Origin: Antedon mediterranea
Lineage: Eukaryota > Echinodermata > Crinoidea > Comatulida > Antedonidae
DNA: 64,000 nucleotides
Assembly: GCF_964355755.1 (NCBI RefSeq)
Contig: NC_092672.1
Span: forward strand, 27,462,501 to 27,526,500
Reading direction: 5' to 3'
The notes below the pieces were generated by a model, which worked only from the letters and a program-made list of their open reading frames with translations, was not told where the DNA came from and made no database searches. This document shows, in pieces, positions 21,580-32,834 of the stretch. Position 1 is the first letter of the stretch, and every line of letters starts with the position of its first letter. The position numbers and the translations under genes are program-made.

Positions 21580-21618
21580 ATGTCGACATTAAAGACCCGT
21601 TTTATTCAAGTAACACCA
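21580..21618 (+). CDS. SLC6 exon 1 (proposed start exon)
   Basis: ATG in the context ATCAAAATGTCG opens 13 codons ending at CCA before a GTAAGT donor, in phase 0 to exon 2. It is proposed because exon 2 has a strong acceptor, an upstream in-frame stop in the intron (22424) and no in-frame Met of its own. It is not confirmed by homology. Confidence 0.45.
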
Positions 21619-24600
21619 GTAAGTTATTCTTGAATATCATTTCCAACAAACTGTATAGTTTGATTTTATTTTATTTCAGATTTAGGTGAAAATACAGTGA
21701 TTTAAAAAAATTATATTTGGCGCTCATCGGGGACGGCATAGAAAAATAAGGTCCGGGCACAATGTGTGATTTAGGTTACTGGGTATCACATCTGTCAAAA
21801 CTCGGAGGGAAATACAGTATTTAAAAGTTTACCACATAGGCCTACTATTTAGTATAATGCTTTAGCTATAACTTTAAACACGGGGAAAATACAGATGTTG
21901 CTTTATCTCTCTATTGCTATATTATTTGTAGTAAAACAAAAAAAGAAAACAATAATATTAATATTACAAAACCGTAGTACTTAACGCAAATTTGTCCTCT
22001 GCACATACCAACAGCGCAGGTTCTGTCTTGACAACAGTTACGCCCCACTGTTGTTGTGACATCATGGAGAGGGTTTTCTTCTTCACAATGTAATATTCAG
22101 TCAGCCGCCGGCCGCAGAAAAGAAAGTGGTTACGTCATAGACACGTCGGTGGTGTGATTGGCGGTTGTGTGTGACGTGAGGTCTACTTTTAACCAATAAG
22201 CTTCTGCTGTCTGGCATCTATAATTTACATATTATTGTGGGGATCATCTCATTATTACAGCAGCAGGAAGTACGCGCGGTAGAGGAGCGCGCGAGATCGA
22301 GCTAGAGAGAGAACATAACCCAACCAACGACATTATCCTCGCCCGGCCCTGAGACAGGCTGTAGCATAGGCGTATAATTAATAAGCCTAGCTAGGCCTAG
22401 TAATGGTTTAAGGTTAGGCCTAATGATGTATTTTTTTAAATATATTTGTGCAGATTGATAACATTGAGGAGGACATCGAATCTCAAGTATCAGAGGGTGA
22501 TGATGTAGGCCTAGGCCTAGGCCTATCTCAAGAAAGCACAACTGTGCGGGATGCATGCATCCTCAAAATTGAGAATGAGACTGAGACTGTCGAGAGTGAT
22601 TCCTCATCTGCAGACCAAAAAGACATAGGCCTAGACAAGAGTCTTTTTGAAGAAGGAAAAAGTAGTAGTGAAAACAGCACCTCAAGTAGAGGCACATGGG
22701 ACAATAAAACAGATTTTCTGTTGTCTTGTCTGGGGTATGCTGTTGGGTTAGGAAATGTTTGGCGATTTCCTTACCTGTGCTATGAAAATGGTGGCGGTAA
22801 GCATCTTAATTTAATTTAATTTTTTATTTAAAAACTGTAAAGTTTATGTTTATAAACATCATTAGTATAGAGGCCGAGATAAAAAAAAAAGTGCATCCTT
22901 CACTACACTGTACCACTCCTAGGCCTAGAACAAAAACATTAACAATAAAAAATCATCTTTTCTAAGGCCTATGCTCGCTAGAGTAGTACTATACTAGGCC
23001 GCCTATAGTATAGTACTGTACTGATTAGGTTATAATGCAGTGTACATAAAGTAAAGCATCTGGCGGAGGCCTATTATTATACCATGTTCGCCTTAATTAA
23101 AACTTCTGAATAGGCCTAGGCCTAGGCCTATTTCATTTCTTTTTCTAAACCAAATTATGGAATGAACTTCAACAATATAAATCTCTAAATTAGAATCTTA
23201 AAGATGTATTTTCCCTCAAAAACATGAAAAATGAAGAGTAATAAAATCAGACTTTATAGGCCATTTTGCAGTTTACAGTAATAATAAAGTTATCCACTTT
23301 AATAAAAAATTTAAATTTTTTTTTTCACAAACGGTTTTCAGTTCGGAAATTAATTATTTTGAATGGTTTAAGAAAAATTGTTTGATATTGTATTCATCTA
23401 TATTGCTCTGATTTAATTATTATTATTTTATTATATTATAATCATAATGATTAAATCATAAATGATTAAAGTAAAATGTTCAGCTTATTATTGCACACTA
23501 AACAGACTGTATATGAGAATATGTATATAAAATCATGTATCATTTTAGGTGCATTCCTTATACCTTATGCAACCATGCTGTTGTTAGCTGGACTTCCCAT
23601 GTTCTTCATGGAGCTTTGCCTTGGACAGTACTCCAGCAGTGGACCAGCAACTGTCTGGAGGATTTCACCAATGTTTAGAGGTAAATCCAAAATGCTAAAT
23701 AATGAATAAAGATAACACTACATTTTAATTTAACAGACACATTTATGTTAAAGATTTAACTACAGCAACAAAATGAACAAAACTGGTTTCAATTTGTTTT
23801 GAATACTACAATAGTAACCGACCACAAATTTATACTACACTAAATAATAAATTTTGAAGTTTAACTTAGATAATAAATAGTATTATGATAGAACCTCTAT
23901 TAAGGGGACACCTTTGGGACCAAAAAAGTGTCCCCTTATAATATACAGTATTATATTTCCATTGTTCATGTCATGGGAAAGTGTCTCCTTAATAGGGATG
24001 TCCTCTAAATAGGGTGTTCCACTAATTGTTTCACTTTTATCGTTTCACATTGTTAGATTAAAATAATGTATTGTTACTGCATCATGATGGGAAAATTTAA
24101 AATCTGTTTATACGTTTTTGCAGTTGTGTATCAAATGTTTTGGTCGCCCTTTCATGACATGTTTTTTTTCTTTATAAATGTGTTTTGTTAATTCTTTATT
24201 CACTTGGAATTTGTAAGACAACTCCAGAAATCTTAGGCTTTGGTCTTTGTTTCCTATTCCTTCCTGACTGAGGAATCATTGTTTTCAAACTTAGTTTTGT
24301 TGTCGTTATGTATAGGAATGGGTTACGGAATGGTGCTGATTTCAGCTTTTATCGGCCTTTACTACAATGTGATCATAACATACATATTGTATTACATGTT
24401 TGCTTCATTCACTAACAAACTGCCCTGGATCGGATGTAACAACCCTTGGAACACGGACATGTGTAACGGCATCTACGACGAGTGTCTGCGCACTGGTAAC
24501 AAGATCATGACGGTGAACAACACATGCGTTGGTGTCGACTCCCTTTCAGAAGAACAACTTGACTTTTACAATATTGGACTCAACACACTAGGAGAAATAG

Positions 24601-27600
24601 ATCTAAGTAACTACATCGATCCATTGAAGTCAAAACGGAAACTTCCCAGCGAAGAGTATTTCAAGTAATTTTATAGTTTTATTTTATACAGAGTTGAAAA
24701 TTGATATGTGATTAGATTACTGTTTCGTCAATGATGCCACAGAATAACTCTAAACATGTACTTTTACAGAAAAAAAAATGTAAATAAAATATGATGGCTA
24801 GGTAATAGATCAACTATGTTCATATTGTACTTACGAACATTAGCCATTAACATCAACTTTGATGAATTGAAACAGGGATCAGCTCAGAAGTTTGTAAATG
24901 CCAAATGGTTGCAAAAACTATTTTTTATTTTAGGAATGCTGTCCTGCATGAGGCATCTGGGATTGGTGAATTGGGCACTGTTGTTTGGCCATTACTAAGC
25001 TGTCTTGTCTTTGCTTGGATCATCATCTATTTCTGTCTTCAAAAAGGCATTAAATCTTCAGGAAAAGTAAGCAATGCAATATATTTCAATTTATATCAAA
25101 GAAGATCTTTAAATTAATCTCTCAATAAAAACAATATGCCCATGCTAATTTTAATTGAAGTTGGTTTAAGATTTTAAGTACTAAGAGACGTTTACTATAT
25201 AACTTCAAAATAAAATGTAATGACAAAAACAGATTGACATTTCTGAACCATGGTGGTTATGATGCTTGGCTACCACTTCAAGGTTCAAGCCTGTCACATG
25301 TCAGGATTTTTTCTAAGGACAAAATTACAACTCCACTCCCAAAGACTTTGTTTATGTAGAGCATCTTGTGTATATGTTTGTCTTGTGGATCTCTGAGGGT
25401 CCCTAATGATCAACAATTGCTGGATGGATCACCCTGAATAAATATGGTCCAAAAAAAAAATCATGGAACGTCCATTCTCAAGAACAAATAAGTCACATTA
25501 ACAACTAAACAAAGTACGAACACCAAAGGATGACAGGAAATAATTAACAATTAGTTACAAAGACTGAAAAATCTAAAATGATAGGCTTCTCTTGTTAATT
25601 ATTAAACAATTTGGCTGAGTCATTTTGTTTTTTCTTAAAACAGGCACTTTTTTTTAATTTAAGATTTGACAATGAGATTTCTATAGGTGTGACTTGGTAT
25701 AAATTGTATGTTTAGCTAATCAGTTTATTCACTAGTGGTAGTAGCAACAACTGAAATATGTACTGTATTCAATTTTATAGTATAGCTACCAATAAATTGT
25801 TAATGTTTGAATGTCTTGTTTTATATAGGTGGTATACTTCACAGCCACATTATGTTTGAATGTCTTGTTTTATATAGGTGGTATACTTCACAGCCACATT
25901 ATGTTTGAATGTCTTGTTTTATATAGGTGGTATACTTCACAGCTACATTATGTTTAAATGTCTTGTTTTATATAGGTGGTATACTTCACAGCAACATTCC
26001 CATACATTGTATTGGTACTTTTCTTGATACTTGGACTGACATTGGAAGGTAGTTACAACGGCATTAAGTTCTTCCTAACCCCACGCTGGGAAATCCTCTA
26101 TGAACCAAAAGTATGTTTTTTTTTAATTTCTATATTAGTAATATTATTATTATTATTGTTTGTGTATCATTTGTCATGTGTATGCAGATCCATCCCATCC
26201 CCTCAATTCTGTAAAAGTCTCCAGATGTATTGAATGGAGCGGTAGACTCCGGTCATCCGGTACGAACGGCTATAGAAATTTGTTTATCTCTAATGGGATA
26301 TGATGTAATGACAATTTTCAGAGATAATCTGTTTGATATATTTAATTAGATAGTTGTTTTTAATATCATCATTATTGTATTCTTGAACTTCGAACAATGT
26401 AAAATTTCCTGTGAAGGAGGAAATAAAGTTTATCTGTATCTGTATGTGGTAAATTGGGTAAAGTTTTTATGAAATTCAAGTAAAAAATCTTTATTATGTT
26501 TTCAACAATAGGTATAGAACCAAAATTGCTTACTGGTTATGTGACAGAGAAATGGATATCAAATACAAACATATAAAAAGCTTTTAGGCTTATGTATTAG
26601 TTATCTGATTATAACTATAGGTATCCCAATGTAAAAATTTAAATTAATGATGGTATTTTTTCTTTTTTCAGTTAATCAAAAGGAACTTACTGACTGAACC
26701 TAAACTTTTTCAATTTAAATGATTGAAATCGGATTATCCATTCAAAAGTTATGGTCCGTTAAAGTTGCCAAAAAAAAAGAAAAAAAAGTTCTTATTTTTG
26801 CCAATAGATACCAGAATCAGCATGAAGCCATGGTGCCCGACCCTCAGATTTAAATATGGCGTTTGACAACACACAAAAATAATAATCACTACATCATTAT
26901 TTTTTTAGGTATGGCTGGACGCAGCAGTTCAGATTTTCTTCTCCCTTAGTACATCATGGGGTGGATTACTGACATTGTCCTCATACAATAGGTTCCACAA
27001 CAACTGCTACTTGTGAGTGAATGAAATATATTATTTATAATTAAAACATTTTCTGAATTTGAAAAAAAATGAAATATTATTTGACTGTATGATTGGAACC
27101 AATCTGAATTCGGAAAAAAAAATGCTATTAAACTTTGAATATTTTATTGCCAGAGACCAATGCTTGTCATTGTCTGGACTTAGAAACCATCAAATCTGTG
27201 TCTACGTGGGAAGCCAATAAATATGTCCCAATATCCTTGCATGCATACAATAGATTAACATTAAGTTTGATCATCGGCGCCGGAAATTAAAAGTGTTTTT
27301 CACCATGCAAACCTTTTAATGCATAATAAAATTATATAAAATAATGTTTGTTTAGCATTTTCCCAGCCATGACAGTAATAAATATGATTACCTTTACAGT
27401 GATGCCATATTCATAGCCCTAGCCAATTGTATGACCAGTGTATTCGCTGGAGTTGTAATCTTTTCCATCCTTGGCTTTATGGCAAATGAACTTGGACGAG
27501 AAGTCAGCGAAGTTGTAGACCAAGGTATGAAAATTTGTAGGCTATAAATTTGTAAAACACTCATAATTAATGGGATCACTTGGGGTGGTCAAGAAAGAAG

Positions 27601-30600
27601 GAGCATTTACAAAATCAATCGATTTTAAAGCGCGATTCCAATGATCATTGCTCTTGGCGTTGTAAAAAAGAAAATCATAGTGACTTGAAACTGTCCAATG
27701 ATGACGAGTTTCTAATGTGTAAAGGTAGATTGTTCCTGATGACCAAAATGTATATGGTCATTTTGTTGTTTATAACAAACATTTCAAACAATATGTAACT
27801 ACTAAATTATTATTTTTTTTTTGTAAGGCTTTGGTCTAGCTTTCATTGCCTACCCAGAAGCCCTTGCTAGGCTGCCTGCAGCACCAGTCTGGTCAGTCCT
27901 GTTTTTCTTTATGCTGCTCACCTTAGGCCTGGACACCCAGGTAGAGTTTATTCATTGTAGTTTGTGCTTAGGGAGACCTTTGGTTTAAGAGAGATCCATT
28001 AGTCTATGAATGGGTTTTCCACAGTGCTCCTTTTTTTCACTAAAAGAAATAAAATAAAACAAATATTGTATGTATATAAAGATAATATTGTACTCTATCA
28101 TTTTGAAACAATTATTTCTTGGTGAATATGATTATAAAATTTTAACAACATACTATTAAACAATATAGTTATTCACTTTGACCAAAAGTATTTGAAACAT
28201 GATTCAAAGAAAAGAACAAGTCAACTGAAGCCCATTCTATTGGTTATAGGCCCAACATTTATTTTATCAAGTTTTTGGTTTAAATTAAATTATATTTTTA
28301 ATTGTTATTAATCACTTCTTTAAAAAAAAAAATAATTAAATTGTTGATTTAGTCATCTTTGCTTTTCATGTTTTGGGGGACAAAACTCATCCTTAGTGTA
28401 ATATTCTGTTTTATTTGGTATGTCAGCAATGATTTCACTAACAATGATTTTTTATTTAAGTTCACCATAATGGAGACTGTTATGACATTCATCACAGATT
28501 TCTTTCCAAACCTAAGAAGGAACAAACCAAAGGTTCTCTTAGCCAGCTGTACCATGATGTGCCTCGCCTCTCTCATCTGTGTTACTGAGGTATGTTTACT
28601 TTTTACAAATGGGGGGGGGGGGGGGAGTGTTAACATTATATTACTAACAGTAACACACAGTTTGTCAAAAATATATATCAAAAATTCAAGTTCTTTTTTT
28701 TCATTTTAAATGTCATGCTCCAAGCGCAACCCAAATAGACCTTTAGTTAATCAAAGGGGGGCTAGTAGTAGTGCCTACAAATTGTACCTTTAGCGGTAGA
28801 CAGGAGATTGCTTGAAATATCGGGATATCTTATGATTAGCAGGAGACTTAGACAGGAGGTCTGTCACTGAAAGAATTTCTCTTCACAGGCCGGAGTATAC
28901 TGGGTGAGTCTATTAGACTCGTACTCAGCTAGCTTTGTCATGCTGACCTTTGCCACTATGGAATGCATAATTGTAAGCTGGGTGTATGGCTATGACAGAT
29001 TCAAGGAAGACATCTCCATCATGATTGGTTCTGCAAGAGTTAACAACAAACTCTTCAATTATTGGCGTGTCTGTTGGTGCTTTATCACACCAGCTCTGCT
29101 TAGTGTGAGTAAACATTAATTAACTATCTGCAATTAACAATAAGTTTAATCAGAATTGACAGAGAATGTAGTAAAGAAACTTATTTATCTATCTAAAAAA
29201 CTTTCTTGCTAAAATGACTCATGTACGTGGATATTATTCAGTAGGGAGCATGACAAACTGCCATATCTGAGTAGCCAATTTCTGCAGATTTATTTGGTAA
29301 TCTTTCCCTTTTTATCGGGTTATGGCAGAAATCATAATAATGCATTGGTTTAATTATTTTCAAAATAGCTGACCTTTACCTAAATAATACTGAACCTAAC
29401 CCTCTATTAATACAACTATTTAAAAAACACAGATGATGTTGATGGCATTGAACCCAGGGCTCCAGTTCCTTAAACTGAAGCCTACACCACATTTGTCTTG
29501 GTGAAACTTTTTGACACAAACTATTTGATTATATCCATGCTGAGCACTCTCTATAATGTCATAATTGATGTCATAATTAATATCATGAATTATTTATGTT
29601 TTCTGGCATAACCTGATATAAGAAAAAATAATGCTGGGCATGCAGGCAATACAACTATCCGGCAATTCCATGCACCACCATTATCGACTTACTGTTTCTA
29701 TGATTGCGTCACTACAGTCGACTATCTAGCTGTCTTATTAAGTCTATGAGATATATGTTTATATTACAGTTTGTACAAGTGTACAGCTTTGTCAACTGGA
29801 GTGCGCCATCTTACAACGGAGGCTTCCCAACCTGGGCACATACAATTGGATGGCTCATTACAGGCTCCACCATAATTCTGGTTCCAGTCTTCATCGTTGT
29901 AGAGCTGCGTAATGCATCAGGCACATTCCTTCAAGTAAGTAAAAAAAATGAGTTACGGTAGGTGTCAAATCAAATATCATTTCATCTTTATGTAGCTTGC
30001 CCAGGTAAATGTGTTCATCAGCTGATTTTTTTCTCATGACAAAAAATAACTCCACTCCAAAAAGGCTTGTAATATAAAGATCTATCTACACTTTATCAAA
30101 CTTTATGTGACAACAAAATGTGATGTGTTCAAACATGGACACATGTCATATTACTACTATATTTGGGCATATCACACATTATTTGTCAAACTAGTTTGAT
30201 GACAGAGCCGTAGATGTTTTGTAGAGCATCTTGTGTATATGTTTGTGAACAGGGTTGCAGAATTTGCTTATGGTTATACTGTACTCTTGGTAATTTGCCT
30301 AAACACAAGATAGATTTATTTTAGAATTTCACTTAAATATTTAAAAAAATGTACACAAAATAGCATCATAGATTGATGAAATACATCTCTGAGAAGATTG
30401 AAAATGTTCATCTGGTTTGTTAGTATAAGTATATTGAAAATATTCTTTTTTTCAAACCAATAATTAGTAAAAACTTAGTTAGTTTTTACTAATTATTGGT
30501 TTGAAAAAAAGAATATTTTCAATATACATCTCTGAGAAGTATTAAATTAGCCTACATCTAATTTTAGGTTTTTAATTGATTAATTTCAGCGACTAAAACT

Positions 30601-30923
30601 CATCAGCGCTCCTGCTGCAGATTGGGGACCACTGAAGTACGAACATCGGGCCTTGGTCAGGATATCTGAAAGTTCAGTTTCTACCATATCCGATCTGGTT
30701 GAACAGGAAAAGGGTAAAAATATATTATATTATAATTGTAATAGAGTATATGCTAGTTATCTAAATAATTATAAATATAATTCTATTTTTTATTTGATTT
30801 TTTTTTATTAAACAAATAAATATTATTATTAGTTAATAATATAATGCAATGCTTTTTCTCTTTTGTTTAGGCAAAACGAGTGGCTCCACAGAGCCTAACA
30901 AAGCCTCACATGACCCTACTTGA
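21580..30923 (+). CDS. SLC6-family sodium/chloride-dependent transporter, glycine-transporter-like (14 exons)
   Basis: Spliced gene of about 719 residues, normal for SLC6. Residues come from exons at 21580, 22454, 23549, 24316, 24934, 25976, 26909, 27400, 27828, 28461, 28889, 29770, 30590 and 30871, all with GT/AG borders and matching phases. TM1 carries the sodium-site signature [12 protein letters not shown]. The large second extracellular loop has [11 protein letters not shown] and an N-glycosylation site (NNT). TM6 reads [18 protein letters not shown], very close to vertebrate glycine transporters (SLC6A5/SLC6A9). [26 protein letters not shown] and the DWGP-x4-EHR tail also match that branch. 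The likely role is plasma-membrane uptake of glycine or a similar small amino acid driven by Na+ and Cl-. Substrate is inferred, and echinoderm-type genomes carry many diverged paralogs. Confidence 0.93.
22130..22200. promoter_or_regulatory. CRE/CCAAT cluster in SLC6 intron 1
   Basis: Within 70 bp lie TTACGTCA, ATTGG (inverted CCAAT), TGACGTGA and CCAAT, followed by a GC-richer stretch (22260-22350). This looks like a promoter-type cluster, possibly an alternative start for the SLC6 gene or an enhancer. Confidence 0.35.
22454..22796 (+). CDS. SLC6 exon 2 (acidic N-terminus and TM1)
   Basis: Acceptor TTTGTGCAG|ATTGAT and donor GGCG|GTAAGC. Encodes an acidic, serine-rich cytoplasmic N-terminus, then [20 protein letters not shown] and the rest of TM1. 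Residues GLGLGLS are encoded by three copies of the genome-wide AGGCCT motif. Confidence 0.9.
22797..23548. other. SLC6 intron 2
   Basis: AT-rich, with a TAGGCCTAGGCCTAGGCCTA run at about 23112-23131. No gene inside. Confidence 0.6.
23549..23680 (+). CDS. SLC6 exon 3 (TM2 region)
   Basis: Acceptor TTTTAG|GTGC and donor AGAG|GTAAAT. Encodes [20 protein letters not shown], then ELCLGQY and WRISPMFRG, classical SLC6 TM2 and intracellular loop 1. Confidence 0.93.
23890..24030. repeat. Dispersed repeat of the CTATTAAGGGGACACC type
   Basis: Shares CTATTAAGGGGACACCTTTG and a GGGTGTTCC end with fragments at 36795, 40483, 44895 and 47135. The two ends are roughly inverted. It lies in SLC6 intron 3. 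Confidence 0.6.
24316..24664 (+). CDS. SLC6 exon 4 (TM3 and extracellular loop 2)
   Basis: Acceptor TATAG|GAATGG and donor TTCAA|GTAATT. Encodes [20 protein letters not shown], then the conserved [11 protein letters not shown] with paired cysteines, an NNT glycosylation site and a long loop. Confidence 0.92.
24934..25066 (+). CDS. SLC6 exon 5 (TM4)
   Basis: Acceptor TTTTAG|GAATGC and donor GAAAA|GTAAGC. Encodes [20 protein letters not shown], then a hydrophobic TM4 and KGIKSSGK. Confidence 0.92.
25245..25460 (+). repeat. SINE-like repeat with B-box
   Basis: A GGTTCAAGCC B-box-like motif near its start and a body with CTCCACTCCCAAAGACTTTG and GTAGAGCATCTTGTGTATAT. The same body occurs at 30030-30250, split by a MITE. 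Probably tRNA-derived. Confidence 0.5.
25803..25998 (+). repeat. Four tandem 49-bp copies of an intron 3-prime end plus exon start
   Basis: Units begin at 25803, 25852, 25901 and 25950. Each contains TTTATATAG|GTGGTATACTTCACAGC, that is, a 3-prime splice site and the first bases of SLC6 exon 6. Only the last unit leads into the true exon at 25976. Confidence 0.97.
25976..26110 (+). CDS. SLC6 exon 6 (TM5 region)
   Basis: Acceptor TATATAG|GTGGTA (the last of four tandem copies) and donor CCAAAA|GTATGT. Encodes [20 protein letters not shown] and [19 protein letters not shown], strongly conserved in glycine-type SLC6 transporters. Confidence 0.93.
26180..26455 (+). repeat. LINE 3-prime-end fragment
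   Basis: Ends in AATAAAGTTTATCTGTATCTGTAT, a tandem-tail structure typical of CR1/L2-type LINE 3-prime ends. A short untranslatable body precedes it. It is inside SLC6 intron 6. Confidence 0.5.
26909..27012 (+). CDS. SLC6 exon 7 (TM6)
   Basis: Acceptor TTTTTAG|GTATGG and donor TACTT|GTGAGT. Encodes [20 protein letters not shown] and [14 protein letters not shown], the substrate- and ion-binding TM6. Confidence 0.93.
27400..27524 (+). CDS. SLC6 exon 8 (TM7)
   Basis: Acceptor TTTACAG|TGATGC and donor CCAAG|GTATGA. Encodes [29 protein letters not shown] and EVSEVVDQ. Confidence 0.93.
27828..27940 (+). CDS. SLC6 exon 9 (TM8)
   Basis: Acceptor TTGTAAG|GCTTTG and donor CCCAG|GTAGAG. Encodes [20 protein letters not shown] and [14 protein letters not shown]. 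The LGLDTQ end includes the TM8 sodium- and chloride-site region. Confidence 0.93.
28461..28589 (+). CDS. SLC6 exon 10 (TM8-TM9)
   Basis: Acceptor TTTAAG|TTCACC and donor CTGAG|GTATGT. Encodes [20 protein letters not shown], then TM9. A run of 15 G bases (28611-28625) begins about 20 bp past the donor. Confidence 0.92.
28889..29104 (+). CDS. SLC6 exon 11 (TM10-TM11)
   Basis: Acceptor CTTCACAG|GCCGGA and donor CTTAGT|GTGAGT. Encodes [32 protein letters not shown] and [14 protein letters not shown]. Confidence 0.92.
29770..29934 (+). CDS. SLC6 exon 12 (TM12)
   Basis: Acceptor ATTACAG|TTTGTA and donor TTCAA|GTAAGT. Encodes [22 protein letters not shown]-x-x-IGW and the hydrophobic TM12. Confidence 0.92.
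29995..30250 (+). repeat. SINE-like repeat split by a foldback MITE
   Basis: AACTCCACTCC-type sequence at about 30048 and GTAGAGCATCTTGTGTATAT at about 30220 match the repeat at 25245-25460. The MITE copy at 30078-30215 is inserted between them. Confidence 0.55.
30078..30215. repeat. Foldback MITE family, copy 2
   Basis: Inverted ends TCTACACTTTATCAAACTT and AAACTAGTTTGATGACAGAG with the ATATTTGGGCATATCACAC middle. Nested in a SINE-like repeat. Confidence 0.65.
30429..30527. repeat. Perfect 47-bp inverted repeat with 5-nt loop
   Basis: 30429-30475 and 30481-30527 are exact reverse complements by eye, separated by TAGTT. The hairpin ends about 60 bp before the exon 13 acceptor. The phrase ATACATCTCTGAGAAG occurs on both sides (about 30380 and 30524). 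Confidence 0.95.
30590..30713 (+). CDS. SLC6 exon 13 (C-terminal cytoplasmic)
   Basis: Acceptor TTTCAG|CGACTA and donor AAAGG|GTAAAA. Encodes [20 protein letters not shown], matching the glycine-transporter C-terminal juxtamembrane signature. Confidence 0.92.
30871..30923 (+). CDS. SLC6 exon 14 (last coding exon)
   Basis: Acceptor TTGTTTAG|GCAAAA. Encodes [17 protein letters not shown] and a TGA stop. Phase fits exon 13. Confidence 0.85.
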
Positions 30924-32177
30924 AGGATCATTAAGGTCCTGGCAGAGGGTGTGCATGGGACAAGCGGGGGCTTCAAAATAATGTGGTAAGAAAATATTAG
31001 GTATATTATATAAATATGAGTGTATTTTCAGTGATCCTACCTAAATTTTTTATTATTAGCATTTTGAAGAACAATCAAAGCAGAGAGCTTCACTGGAACA
31101 CATTTTAGCTCAAGACATTTTCATATTGATTATTTTTTAACACATTAAGAGAGCCAGTCACTAAAAATCAAACATTAGGTGGCAAGGGTAAAAATTTCGA
31201 ATTGGCTCATATTTTGCACATTGGTAGACCTTGATGTAAGTAAACCTGATGTGTAGATTGTTTGGTAAAATATCGCTTAGTTTTCGAGAAAATCGAAAAA
31301 TAACGATTTTCAGCCAATTTTGTTAACTTTTGGTGTATAATTTACATTAAGTTTTACAGCCTCTGGAAGCCAAACATAGCAACGTAGTGTTTTATTATTT
31401 TACACTTACGTTAACTAGCATCTTGACAATAATTTAGTAAAGTTTCAAAAAATTTGATGAAATTTTAAGATTTTGACTAATTAATTACTAATTAGCATAT
31501 ATAAAACTCTTAAATGTAGGGTTTTTTTTCATGTTCGACGAATTTTTATAAAATAAAAAAGTCATCAATCTAAAGTTTAGATACTAATATTTATGAATCA
31601 AGTAAACAAAATTTGGGGAAACTATTTTGCGCTCCGTGCCAGAGCCACAAAGTTGTAAGAAATTAAAAGATTTTATCTGTCGGCAAGATCAATCAGATGT
31701 ATTGTTATCTATTTAGCAATCTAAGTCGCTTTAAGCCAAACTTTTATTACGAGAAACAAACTTGAAAGATAAATTTTGAATTAAGTTGCAATTTAAACAC
31801 AAACTAAACATACGTTTCTGGTAAAATTTCAATTACTAACCAATATACGAAATTAGGCAATTAACTAAAAATCACTCGCTTATTCTTTGTCAAACCACAT
31901 TATTATAAATTATTTCATCCTCTCATAGTTTATAGGATAAAACTGAAAAATAAATTTGTTTTAACTTGTTATCGTTTTCCTGTTTGTCGAACCTGGTCGA
32001 ACTTACTCAACAAGAATGTTTCAAAACATTAACCACAGTAGACAAAACACTTTACTGCGTATATTCGATAGATAACGATATCTTCATTGACGTTGACAAC
32101 GGAACTGATTTGTTATCCATTTTAGTTTATGTCTTACAATGTAAAGACGTGTTGAAAATAATTCTTATATATAATTA

Positions 32178-32834
32178 TTGTCTGATGGCTTTAAGTTCAA
32201 ACAAAATGGGTTGTCGGCGGAGCTTGTGTATTTGATAGAAAAGACCGCAAACAGAGCACTGAAGTCCTACCTTTACAAGCATGATATGCCAGAAGGAAAT
32301 CGCTGCACACAGATACATGTTTTACGGGCATCGATAGTGAGTGGTACTATTTGTGCAGCAGGGAAATGGAAAGGTGTGAGTCACATCAACAACATAAGAG
32401 TATGGAAGCAGGTCCATGAAGGTGTGGATGGCGTATGGTATTGGTGCAGGACAAAATCTACTTTTGAGTAAATTCTGTGTGCCCTCGAAGCTACCCAATT
32501 TAATTCATAACCAAGATAAGATGATGATGATTACGATAGTGACGAAGTCGAAGAAAATGGAGACGATTCAAAAACGGAAAAGGAAAGAGAAATTCAACTT
32601 TTGTCGCAAACCGTACTGGACACAATAGGCTTGCAGCATCCAATAATGTTTGAAATGCATAATATTTGTGAACTGAAAGCTCAAGAAAAACTCTCCAGAT
32701 TCTCTTTGCCAATGTTGCAAGAAATGTGTACTTCTCTTGAACTTGATACCACAGATATAACCATAAAGCGCAAGAAGCCATACATTGATTTGCTGGGAAA
32801 GCTGGTTTCCATGTGCAGTTGCTCGATTGATTAA
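32178..32834 (+). pseudogene. Degraded ORF inside the TTAA element (SAP-like C-terminus)
   Basis: Several open pieces in two frames. The first (32178-32471) has NRALKSYLYKHDMPEGNRC and WKGVSHINN. After a frame break comes an acidic segment (DDDDYDSDEVEENGDD, about 32520-32570), then KLSRFSLPMLQEMCTSLELD and KRKKPYIDLLGKLVSMCSCS, ending at 32834. The last part resembles a helix-extended-helix SAP-like fold (my reading). Function unknown; it may be element-encoded or captured. Confidence 0.5.

Noticed and set aside
22302-22556. Minus-strand ORF over SLC6 exon 2
   Set aside because: Shadow of the real exon and its AGGCCT repeats. No recognisable domain.
24816-25117. Two overlapping + ORFs around SLC6 exon 5
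   Set aside because: One reads the intron and the wrong frame. Only 24934-25066 in the frame NAVLHEASG belongs to the gene.
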